Position numbers and translations under genes: made by a program. The notes beneath the pieces are model-generated. The model was not told the DNA's origin. It did not search any database and saw only the letters and a list, made by a program, of their open reading frames with translations. A stretch of 5,547 nucleotides of DNA from CAG-533 sp963645165 (lineage in GTDB: Bacteria > Bacillota_I > Bacilli_A > RF39 > UBA660), in NCBI GenBank assembly GCA_963645165.1, contig CAVIQT010000079.1:1-5547 (forward strand), written 5' to 3'. Shown one piece after another: positions 1-5,547 of the stretch. Position 1 is the stretch's first letter; every line of letters starts with the position of its first letter.

Positions 1-497
1 GAAGTAGTGGAGCAAGTATTTTGGACTCTGAAAATCTACATTTAATATTACAAAACCCACTTAGAATATTTACAATCGCCTTTAATACATTTAAAATAAA
101 TGGACTTTACTACTTACAAAGTTTAATTGGTTATTTTACATGGTTTAGATATAAGTTAAGTGATATATTTATTTTAATATACATATTAATCTTTACCTAT
201 ATAATATTATCATCTGAAAGGATAAATAATGATAAAAAAGCAAAAATAATTTGTGGTATAGGATTATTAGTCTCCTTTGCTGCAACATTTGCCGCAATGT
301 ACTTTGGTTGGTCAAGTGATAATCTAAATTACGTTGATGGAGTTCAAGGCAGATATTTTATTCCCTTATTATTACCATTTATAATATTATTATTTCCTAA
401 AAAAGCTAAATTCAAAATGGAAACAAATTACATTTACTATTTTGTAAATATAATATTATCACATTATCTAATTTTTGTGTTATTTTCATTTTTCTAA
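1..497 (+). CDS. DUF2142-like polytopic membrane protein, 3' end only
   Basis: This frame is open from the window edge (first full codon at base 3) to a TAA at 495-497, so it is the last 164 residues of a larger protein. A TTG at 21 could be taken as a start, but no ribosome-binding site precedes it and the frame continues upstream, so I treat the gene as 5'-truncated by the window. Hydrophobic segments lie at about fragment residues 53-70, 81-101, 118-131 and 143-163. The stretch GVQGRYFIP (113-121) directly before a membrane span, together with the upstream NPLRIF...YYLQSLIGYFTW region (18-47), matches what I know of the C-terminal part of DUF2142 (PF09913) proteins. These are uncharacterised multi-span proteins often found in polysaccharide clusters. 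Its role is therefore inferred only from family and from the rhamnose operon downstream. It is more AT-rich than the rml genes. Another polytopic glycan-assembly protein remains possible. Confidence 0.72.
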   Translation, partial: SSGASILDSENLHLILQNPLRIFTIAFNTFKINGLYYLQSLIGYFTWFRYKLSDIFILIYILIFTYIILSSERINNDKKAKIICGIGLLVSFAATFAAMYFGWSSDNLNYVDGVQGRYFIPLLLPFIILLFPKKAKFKMETNYIYYFVNIILSHYLIFVLFSFF

Positions 498-525
498 ATT
501 TAATTAAAGACTATAAATTAGAACT

Positions 526-621
526 TTGGTACACTATGAAAATGGTGAGGCAATGATATTGTTATTAAAATTAATGCAGAAGGATGCACATTATGAAAAG
601 GAACAGATAGAAATTTATTAA
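526..621 (+). other. Short open frame of unknown meaning (small gene or gene remnant)
   Basis: A small frame runs from a TTG at 526, or more plausibly an ATG at 553 (22 codons), to a TAA at 619-621. The part before the ATG reads LVHYENGEA and the ATG-initiated part reads MILLLKLMQKDAHYEKEQIE followed by IY. A GGTGAGG stretch (544-550) lies two bases before the ATG, which is too close for a good ribosome-binding site. The stretch looks less AT-rich and more protein-like than the spacer around it, and its last codons fall inside the terminator stem at 606-630. I do not recognise the peptide. It could be a small protein, a leader peptide, the degenerate tail of a lost gene, or chance. Confidence 0.25.
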
Positions 622-637
622 AATTCTATCTTTTTTT
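606..637 (+). terminator. Intrinsic terminator upstream of rmlA
   Basis: GATAGAA (606-612) pairs with TTCTATC (624-630). After one A-A mismatch a further three T-A pairs continue the stem around an ATT loop. Seven Ts follow at 631-637. There is no matching T-run on the other strand, so it should act only rightward, ending transcription of the DUF2142-like gene and of the small frame at 526-621. Confidence 0.8.
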
Positions 638-654
638 ACTATATCTTATCTTTA

Positions 655-682
655 TATGATACAATTATAAGGAAGTAGGAGG
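655..682 (+). promoter_or_regulatory. Probable rmlA promoter -10 region and ribosome-binding site
   Basis: Two overlapping -10-like hexamers, TATGAT (655-660) and TACAAT (660-665), follow the terminator. No convincing -35 box is visible at the usual spacing; that position falls in the terminator's T-run. A perfect AGGAGG (677-682) sits four bases before the rmlA ATG. If either -10 is used, the 5' leader would be only about 15-20 bases. The ribosome-binding site is secure; the promoter is inferred from position and sequence. Confidence 0.45.
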
Positions 683-686
683 TTTT

Positions 687-1589
687 ATGAAAGGAATTGT
701 ACTTGCTGGTGGTTCTGGAACCAGATTGTATCCTATTACAGAAGGAATAAGCAAACAATTAATGCCAATATATGATAAACCAATGATATTTTATCCCATA
801 TCTGTATTAATGCTTGCTGGAATAAGAGATATTTTAATTATTACAACAAAAGAAGATCAACCTATGTTTAAAAGACTTCTTCATGATGGTAAGAAATTTG
901 GTATTAATTTAAGTTATATTATTCAGCCATCACCAGATGGTCTTGCCCAAGCATTTATTTTAGGCAAAGACTTTATTGGTGATGATACTAGCGCAATGGT
1001 TTTAGGTGATAATATATTCTATGGTAATGGTTTTGTCAAAATGCTTGATAATGCTGTTATTAATGCTGAAAATGGTTATGCCACTAACTTTGGTTATGAA
1101 GTTAGAGATCCGCAAAGATTTGGAATTATGGAATTAGATGAAAATAATAACATCATAAGTGTTGAAGAAAAACCTATTAATCCTAAATCTGATTATGCGA
1201 TAACTGGTTTATATTTTTATCCTAAGGGAGCACCACAAATGGCAGAAAATATTATTCCATCTAAAAGAGGAGAATATGAAATAACTTCATTAAATGAAAT
1301 GTACTTAAAAGAAAAAAGGTTAAAGGCCGAACTTTTAGGCGGCGGCTTTAACTGGTTTGACACTGGTACATTTGAAAGTCAGTTAGATGCTGCTAACGCT
1401 ATTCGCTCTATTGAAAACAATCAAGATAAAATTGTTGCTTGTTTAGAACAAATTGCGTTTGACAAAGGCTGGATAGATAAAGAAACTTTATTAGATAGAG
1501 CCGAACAATTAAAAAAGAATAATTATGGGAAATATTTAAAGAAAGTATATGAAAGAGGTAGCAAATGCAAATCATTAAAACTAAATTAA
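687..1589 (+). CDS. rmlA: Glucose-1-phosphate thymidylyltransferase RmlA
   Basis: This is the first enzyme of dTDP-L-rhamnose synthesis. It joins glucose-1-phosphate and dTTP to give dTDP-glucose and pyrophosphate in the cytoplasm. The 300-residue product opens with the nucleotidyltransferase signature LAGGSGTRLYPIT (6-18) and SKQLMPIYDKPM (22-33). Asp108 in LGDNIFYG and Asp225 in WFDTGT are the expected metal ligands. VEEKP (159-163), ITGLYFYP (172-179) and GEYEITSLN (195-203) are typical sugar-binding segments. The C-terminal region with ACLEQIAFDKGWI (251-263) is that of the RmlA short-chain group. The start is fixed by AGGAGG at 677-682. The usual family end falls near KYLKKVYE (282-289); the last ~11 residues (RGSKCKSLKLN) are encoded in rmlC's ribosome-binding site and first codons, so the tail is probably a by-product of the 25-base overlap. 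It heads the rmlACDB operon. Confidence 0.97.
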   Translation: MKGIVLAGGSGTRLYPITEGISKQLMPIYDKPMIFYPISVLMLAGIRDILIITTKEDQPMFKRLLHDGKKFGINLSYIIQPSPDGLAQAFILGKDFIGDDTSAMVLGDNIFYGNGFVKMLDNAVINAENGYATNFGYEVRDPQRFGIMELDENNNIISVEEKPINPKSDYAITGLYFYPKGAPQMAENIIPSKRGEYEITSLNEMYLKEKRLKAELLGGGFNWFDTGTFESQLDAANAIRSIENNQDKIVACLEQIAFDKGWIDKETLLDRAEQLKKNNYGKYLKKVYERGSKCKSLKLN

Positions 1590-2137
1590 AAGATTGTTAT
1601 ATTATTGAACCAGATAAATTTGGTGACAATAGAGGATATTTTAGTCCTTATTTTGTAAAAGAATATTTTGAAAAAAACGGTTTAGAATTTGGAGAAGTAA
1701 GACAATTAAATCGTTCTCTAAGTGGTAAAGGTATCGTAAGAGGATTACATTTTCAAAAAGATCCTAAATGTCAAGCTAAAATAGTAGAGTGTTTACAAGG
1801 CGCGATATTAGATGTTGTTGTAGATATTAGAGAAGGCTCAGAAACCTATGGCAAATGGACTAGTGTTTTACTTACTCCTGAAAATGGTAGACAATTACTA
1901 GTTCCACGTGGATATGCTCATGGTTTTGTAAGTTTAAAAGATGAATCATTATTTCAATATATTGTTGATAATGATTATGCCCCTGATATGGAAGGCGGTA
2001 TTGCTTGGGACGATCCGGATCTAGCAATTGACTGGGAATTAGATAAATATGATATCGAAAAGCCTTTATTATCTGATAAGGATATGAATAGACCAACACT
2101 AAAAGAAAGTCCTACATATTTCAAGGTGAATAAATGA
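1565..2137 (+). CDS. rmlC: dTDP-4-dehydrorhamnose 3,5-epimerase RmlC
   Basis: RmlC epimerises C3 and C5 of dTDP-4-keto-6-deoxyglucose, the third step of the pathway. The 190-residue product is of normal length for this cupin-fold enzyme. It shows FGDNRGYFSPYF (19-30), the RGLHFQ segment with general base His62, Lys72 in CQAKIVECLQG, PRGYAHGF with His119 (114-121), and Tyr132 in the FQYIVDNDY stretch as the expected general acid. The C-terminal LLSDKD (168-173) carries the acidic residue that partners the histidine in the family. The ATG at 1565 is preceded by AGAGGT (1554-1559) five bases away. It starts inside the end of rmlA (25-base overlap) and its TGA stop shares ATGA with the rmlD start, so translation of the three genes is probably coupled. 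A minus-strand frame inside it is a shadow. Confidence 0.97.
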   Translation: MQIIKTKLKDCYIIEPDKFGDNRGYFSPYFVKEYFEKNGLEFGEVRQLNRSLSGKGIVRGLHFQKDPKCQAKIVECLQGAILDVVVDIREGSETYGKWTSVLLTPENGRQLLVPRGYAHGFVSLKDESLFQYIVDNDYAPDMEGGIAWDDPDLAIDWELDKYDIEKPLLSDKDMNRPTLKESPTYFKVNK

Positions 2138-3000
2138 AAGTATTAGTAACTGGGTATTCTGGACAATTAGGCTATGACGTTGTAAGAGAATTACTTGCTC
2201 GTGGATTTAATAAAGAAGATATTTTAACTCCAACATCAAAAGAAATGAATTTAACAGATGAAGAATCTGTACATAATGTTGTAACTAATTTTAAACCGGA
2301 CGTTATAATTCACTGCGCTGCATGGACTAAAGTTGACTTAGCAGAAGATGAAAAAGAAGCGTGCCTTAACGTAAATGGACTTGGAACAAAATATTTAGTA
2401 GAAGCAGCAAGCATGGTAGATTCATCAATAATTGTTATAAGTTCTGATTATGTTTTTGATGGTAAAAAAGATGGTATCTATAATGTAAATGATGTAAGAA
2501 ATCCTCAAAATGTATATGGAGAAAGCAAAGTATTAACAGAAAATTATGCTTTAACATATGGAAAATCATTTGTTGTTCGTACATCATGGGTATTTGGTAT
2601 TAATGGTGGTAACTTCGTTAAAACTATGTTAAAACTATCAGAAACAAAAGAAGAATTATCAGTAGTATCTGATCAAGTAGGAAGTCCTACATACACTGTT
2701 GATTTAGCTAAATTTCTAGTAGATTTATCTTTAACAGACCAATATGGAATATATCATGCTACTAACGAAGGATTTTGCTCATGGGCTGAATTTGCTAAAT
2801 ATATCTTTGAAACTAACGGTAAAAAAGTACGTGTAAAAGATATCCCAACTAAAGATTATCCTCAAAAAGCAACTAGACCATTAAATTCAAGATTAAATAA
2901 AGAATGTATTACTAACATTGGCTTAGATAAATTACCAACATGGCAAGATGCAATATTAAGATATAACAAAGAATTAAAAATGGAGATGATAAAAAAGTGA
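2134..3000 (+). CDS. rmlD: dTDP-4-dehydrorhamnose reductase RmlD
   Basis: RmlD carries out the last step, reducing dTDP-4-keto-L-rhamnose to dTDP-L-rhamnose with NAD(P)H. The 288-residue product is an extended-type short-chain dehydrogenase of usual length. The dinucleotide-binding motif is VTGYSGQLG (5-13). The catalytic set is Ser104 in ISSDYVFDG, Tyr128 and Lys132 in YGESK. Salmonella RmlD uses Thr104 at the same position, and serine is the common alternative in this superfamily. RTSWVFG (149-155), DQVGSPTYTVDLA (180-192) and KATRPLNSRL (245-254) are family substrate-binding segments. AAGGTGA (2123-2129) precedes the ATG by four bases. The gene overlaps rmlC by ATGA and rmlB by GTGA. It precedes rmlB here, whereas many operons place it last. 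Confidence 0.97.
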   Translation: MKVLVTGYSGQLGYDVVRELLARGFNKEDILTPTSKEMNLTDEESVHNVVTNFKPDVIIHCAAWTKVDLAEDEKEACLNVNGLGTKYLVEAASMVDSSIIVISSDYVFDGKKDGIYNVNDVRNPQNVYGESKVLTENYALTYGKSFVVRTSWVFGINGGNFVKTMLKLSETKEELSVVSDQVGSPTYTVDLAKFLVDLSLTDQYGIYHATNEGFCSWAEFAKYIFETNGKKVRVKDIPTKDYPQKATRPLNSRLNKECITNIGLDKLPTWQDAILRYNKELKMEMIKK

Positions 3001-4001
3001 AAATATTAGTTACTGGTGGAGCTGGTTTTATTGGAAGTAATTTTCTTCATTATATGGTAAATAAATATAGTGAATATAACTTTGTATGTTTAGATGCCTT
3101 AACCTATGCTGGAAATTATAATAATTTATTACCTATTATAGATAAACAAAATTTTAAATTTATCAAAGGAGACATAACTAATCGTAAATTCATTTATGAA
3201 CTATTTGAAAAAGAAAACTTTGATTGGGTAATTAATTTTGCAGCTGAAAGTCATGTAGATAACTCCATTAAAAATCCAGGAATATTTCTAGATACTAATA
3301 TTATTGGTACTGGAGTATTAATGGATGCATCAAGATTAACAAATGTCAAAAGATATCATCAAATATCTACTGATGAAGTTTATGGTGATTTGCCATTAGA
3401 TAGACCTGATTTAAAATTCACTGAAAAAACACCAATTCATGCATCAAGTCCTTATTCAGCAAGTAAAGCTAGTGCCGATCTTTTAGTTGGTGCATACATT
3501 AGAACTTTTAACTTTCCAGCAACTATTTCTAGATGTTCAAACAATTATGGCCCATACCAATTTCCTGAAAAATTAATACCATTAGTATTAAGTAAAGCAT
3601 TAAATGATGAACCTATTCCTGTTTATGGCACAGGTGAAAACGTTAGAGATTGGATTCATGTTCACGATCATAATGTAGGTATTGACTTAATAATGCATAA
3701 AGGAAAAATTGGCCAAACATATAATTTAGGTGGACACTCTGAAAGACAAAACATTGAAGTAGTAAAAACCATCTTAAAAGCATTAAATAAACCAGAAAGC
3801 TTAATAACACATGTTACTGATAGACCTGGTCATGACTTAAGATATGCCATAGATAGTACTAAAGCTGAAGAAGAATTAGGTTGGACTAGAACATATAATT
3901 TTGAAGAAGGTATTAAAGAAACTATTAACTGGTATGTTGAAAACGAAAACTGGATAAATAATATTAAAAGTGGAGAATACAAAAACGCTTATAAAGAATA
4001 A
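2997..4001 (+). CDS. rmlB: dTDP-glucose 4,6-dehydratase RmlB
   Basis: RmlB makes dTDP-4-keto-6-deoxyglucose from dTDP-glucose, the second pathway step, using tightly bound NAD+. The 334-residue product is of normal length. It has VTGGAGFIGSN (5-15) for NAD binding, CLDALTYAGNYNNL (31-44) with the ribose-binding Asp33, catalytic Thr125-Asp126-Glu127 in STDEVYG, Tyr153 and Lys157 in SPYSASK, then NNYGPYQFPEKLIP (182-195), GTGENVRDWIHVHDH (211-225) and DRPGHDLRYAID (275-286). All are diagnostic of RmlB rather than other sugar epimerases/dehydratases. The start is GTG at 2997, overlapping the rmlD TGA as GTGA, with GGAGA (2982-2986) ten bases upstream. It is the last gene of the operon and a terminator follows within 15 bases of its stop. 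Confidence 0.98.
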   Translation: MKILVTGGAGFIGSNFLHYMVNKYSEYNFVCLDALTYAGNYNNLLPIIDKQNFKFIKGDITNRKFIYELFEKENFDWVINFAAESHVDNSIKNPGIFLDTNIIGTGVLMDASRLTNVKRYHQISTDEVYGDLPLDRPDLKFTEKTPIHASSPYSASKASADLLVGAYIRTFNFPATISRCSNNYGPYQFPEKLIPLVLSKALNDEPIPVYGTGENVRDWIHVHDHNVGIDLIMHKGKIGQTYNLGGHSERQNIEVVKTILKALNKPESLITHVTDRPGHDLRYAIDSTKAEEELGWTRTYNFEEGIKETINWYVENENWINNIKSGEYKNAYKE

Positions 4002-4013
4002 TTAGATTAACAA

Positions 4014-4045
4014 GAGATGAAATAAATTTAATTTTCATCTTTTTT
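4014..4045 (+). terminator. Intrinsic terminator after rmlB
   Basis: GATGAAA (4016-4022) pairs with TTTCATC (4033-4039) around a 10-base AT-only loop. An outer A-T pair and a G-T wobble use 4014-4015 and 4040-4041. A run of six Ts follows the stem (4040-4045). It closes the rmlACDB transcript and separates it from the next gene. Confidence 0.8.
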
Positions 4046-4093
4046 ATTTAAATAAATTTTCTGTTTTAGTTTTCTTTTTTTAATTCCCTATTG

Positions 4094-4112
4094 TATAATA
4101 TTTATAAGGAGG
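4094..4112 (+). promoter_or_regulatory. Promoter -10 box and ribosome-binding site of the ligase/glycosyltransferase gene
   Basis: A perfect TATAAT lies at 4094-4099 and AGGAGG at 4107-4112, four bases before the ATG. No good -35 box is seen; the expected position (about 4070-4076) is a T-rich tract. A start about seven bases after the -10 would give a leader of only about ten bases, putting the ribosome-binding site at or near the very 5' end of the message. The arrangement resembles that in front of rmlA. Confidence 0.5.
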
Positions 4113-4116
4113 CTTT

Positions 4117-5547
4117 ATGAACCAAATACCTTTAAACTTATATTTTATTTTTTTGCCATTTTTAGACTTAATAACCGCGCTAATTACAAGAAATATGAAT
4201 TTATCAATATCTCCTGGAATAATTATTAAATGTCTATTTTTGCTAGTTTTAGTTATATATATTATTAAATCATCATCTAAATATAAAAAAATAAGTTTAG
4301 TATTATTAATGTTTTTGCTTCTTTATACAATTGTGTATTTAATATTAAAACTACCTCTATCTATATCACAAATCTATGACGAATTAAAATCACTATTTAA
4401 GTTACTATTTTTTCCCATAACTTTTTCCGGATTATTATGTTATTATGATGACTATGGATTTAATAAAAATAAAATCAATGATATTTTAAAATATTCTTTA
4501 ATTATATACACAGTTTTATTAATTGTTCCTCAAATAATAAATACCCATTACCCAACTTATCCAGAAAGTTTAAAAGGCTCAATTGGTTGGTTCTATGCTG
4601 GCAATGAAATTGCCAACATTATGATTATTTTATTTCCTTTTTCTTATTTATACTGTAAAGAAAAAAATTATCAATTCCTAATAATATTTCCTATTATCTT
4701 AACTATATTATTAATTGGTACTAAAGTATCTACTTTAGGTGTATTATTTATAACTATTATAATGCATTTATTTACTTTAATTAAAAATAAAAAAATAAAT
4801 AAAATTGTTATTATTTCATTCATATTAATGTTATTTACTATTATTGCTAGTATTAATTCTTATGCTATAGATAATTATAAATATATGAAAGAATATAATT
4901 TAAATGTAGATGAAGAATTACTAATAGATGAAAATAGATTAAAAGAAGTAGATGAAATAAGTAGTAGTTTAGAAATATTTTATACTAATAACTTTACAGG
5001 AAAAATGATAAAAACATTAATAGGTGGACGTAATATACTATTTGCAAATACTCTAAGTATATATAATGACTTAGACGATGATACTAATATCTTCTTTGGT
5101 ATTGGTTTTTCCAACACACCAAAAGTAAACAATACTAATATAAGTAGATTAATTGAAATAGATATATGTGATGCTTATTTTCATTTTGGTATACTAGGCT
5201 TACTTATTATGCTTTCTCCTATATTAATATGTATCTATCTAATTATTTTAAATTATTCTAAACTTAATATTAATAAAAGTATATTATATTTATTACTTCT
5301 ATTAATATTTGGTATATCTACTCTAAGTGGTCATGTCTTCTTAGCACCTGCTGTATCTATATATCTAGTATTATATTTATTACTTCTACTAAATGAATAT
5401 AAACTTATTGGTAAAAATACTAATATTATAAAAAATAAAATATCTATATATGCATTGCATTTAAACTATGGTGGTGTAGAAAAAAATATATGTACTAAAG
5501 CAAATATACTAAGTGAAATATATGATGTAGAAATAATAAGTCTATAT
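4117..5547 (+). CDS. O-antigen ligase/polymerase-like membrane protein fused to a GT4-type glycosyltransferase (3' truncated)
   Basis: The frame has no stop from the ATG at 4117 to the window edge (477 codons), and an in-frame TAA at 4105-4107 bars an earlier start. Residues 9-248 hold about nine hydrophobic spans. They include GSIGWFYAGNEIANIM (154-169) and LLIGTKVSTLGVLFI (198-212), which resemble the conserved segments of O-antigen ligase/Wzy-like proteins. A large, acidic, hydrophilic loop follows (about 249-350), then IEIDICDAYFHFGILG (346-361) and three more spans to about 427, with GHVFLAPA (405-412) in the last pair. That part would join or polymerise lipid-linked glycan on the outer face of the membrane. 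After a short basic linker (429-440), residues 441-477 read like the start of a GT-B fold glycosyltransferase: ISIYALHLNYGGVEKN, then a helix and DVEIISLY. That domain would be cytoplasmic. The family calls are from recalled patterns. Sampled lines are about 20% GC, below the rml genes. Confidence 0.75.
   Translation, partial: MNQIPLNLYFIFLPFLDLITALITRNMNLSISPGIIIKCLFLLVLVIYIIKSSSKYKKISLVLLMFLLLYTIVYLILKLPLSISQIYDELKSLFKLLFFPITFSGLLCYYDDYGFNKNKINDILKYSLIIYTVLLIVPQIINTHYPTYPESLKGSIGWFYAGNEIANIMIILFPFSYLYCKEKNYQFLIIFPIILTILLIGTKVSTLGVLFITIIMHLFTLIKNKKINKIVIISFILMLFTIIASINSYAIDNYKYMKEYNLNVDEELLIDENRLKEVDEISSSLEIFYTNNFTGKMIKTLIGGRNILFANTLSIYNDLDDDTNIFFGIGFSNTPKVNNTNISRLIEIDICDAYFHFGILGLLIMLSPILICIYLIILNYSKLNINKSILYLLLLLIFGISTLSGHVFLAPAVSIYLVLYLLLLLNEYKLIGKNTNIIKNKISIYALHLNYGGVEKNICTKANILSEIYDVEIISLY

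Noticed and set aside
21..497. A complete 158-residue protein starting at TTG 21
   Set aside because: The frame is open to the window edge, no ribosome-binding site precedes 21, and the sequence matches the C-terminal part of a larger family, so it is a truncated gene rather than a short complete one.
498..686. A tRNA, known riboswitch or T-box leader before rmlA
   Set aside because: No cloverleaf, T-box motif or riboswitch core was recognisable; only the terminator hairpin is clear.
1872..2099. 75-codon frame on the minus strand inside rmlC
   Set aside because: It lies wholly within a well-supported rmlC, on the other strand, and its translation shows no recognisable motif; it is a shadow.
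2135..3000. A Mycoplasma-type genetic code with TGA read as tryptophan
   Set aside because: rmlC and rmlD end at TGA exactly where the next gene starts (ATGA, GTGA), their lengths then match their families, and conserved tryptophans are TGG.
5401..5470. Two separate genes, ligase then glycosyltransferase, rather than a fusion
   Set aside because: I found no stop in frame and no ATG, GTG or ribosome-binding site near the start of the glycosyltransferase-like part; a sequencing error that removed a stop cannot be excluded.
1..5547. Insertion sequence, CRISPR array or phage attachment site
   Set aside because: No transposase or integrase frame, no regularly spaced repeats and no terminal inverted repeats were seen on either strand.

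Overview
The window is one strand of a surface-polysaccharide locus from a very AT-rich bacterium. Strong AGGAGG ribosome-binding sites, standard-code TGA stops (rmlC, rmlD), TGG tryptophans, short U-tailed terminators and overlapping genes all suit a low-GC Firmicute, Bacilli or Erysipelotrichia-like. The sequence alone does not allow a genus call. All supported genes are on the + strand.

Layout: (1) Bases 1-497 hold the 3' end of a multi-membrane-span protein that looks like the DUF2142 family. (2) Bases 498-686 are a spacer with a short open frame of unknown meaning (526-621), a clear intrinsic terminator (606-637) and a promoter-like stretch just before rmlA. (3) Bases 687-4001 are a complete four-gene dTDP-L-rhamnose operon in the order rmlA-rmlC-rmlD-rmlB. 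All four genes overlap (25, 4 and 4 bases) and every catalytic motif I looked for is present. (4) Bases 4002-4116 hold a second intrinsic terminator and a TATAAT promoter. (5) From 4117 to the window end runs a 477-codon frame with no stop. Its first ~427 residues are an O-antigen ligase/polymerase-like membrane protein. It then continues in frame, without a new start, into the first ~37 residues of what looks like a GT4-type glycosyltransferase (a His...Asn-Tyr-Gly-Gly-Val-Glu-Lys motif).

How the genes fit together: RmlA, C, B and D convert glucose-1-phosphate and dTTP to dTDP-L-rhamnose in the cytoplasm. The flanking membrane proteins would act in assembling or exporting a (probably rhamnose-containing) cell-surface glycan. 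The rml operon sits between two terminators and is visibly richer in GC than the membrane-protein genes on either side, so it looks like a self-contained cassette inside a larger glycan cluster.

The most interesting item is the apparent single-polypeptide fusion of a glycan ligase/polymerase with a cytoplasmic glycosyltransferase. It is cut by the window edge. The second is the small unexplained frame between the first gene and rmlA.
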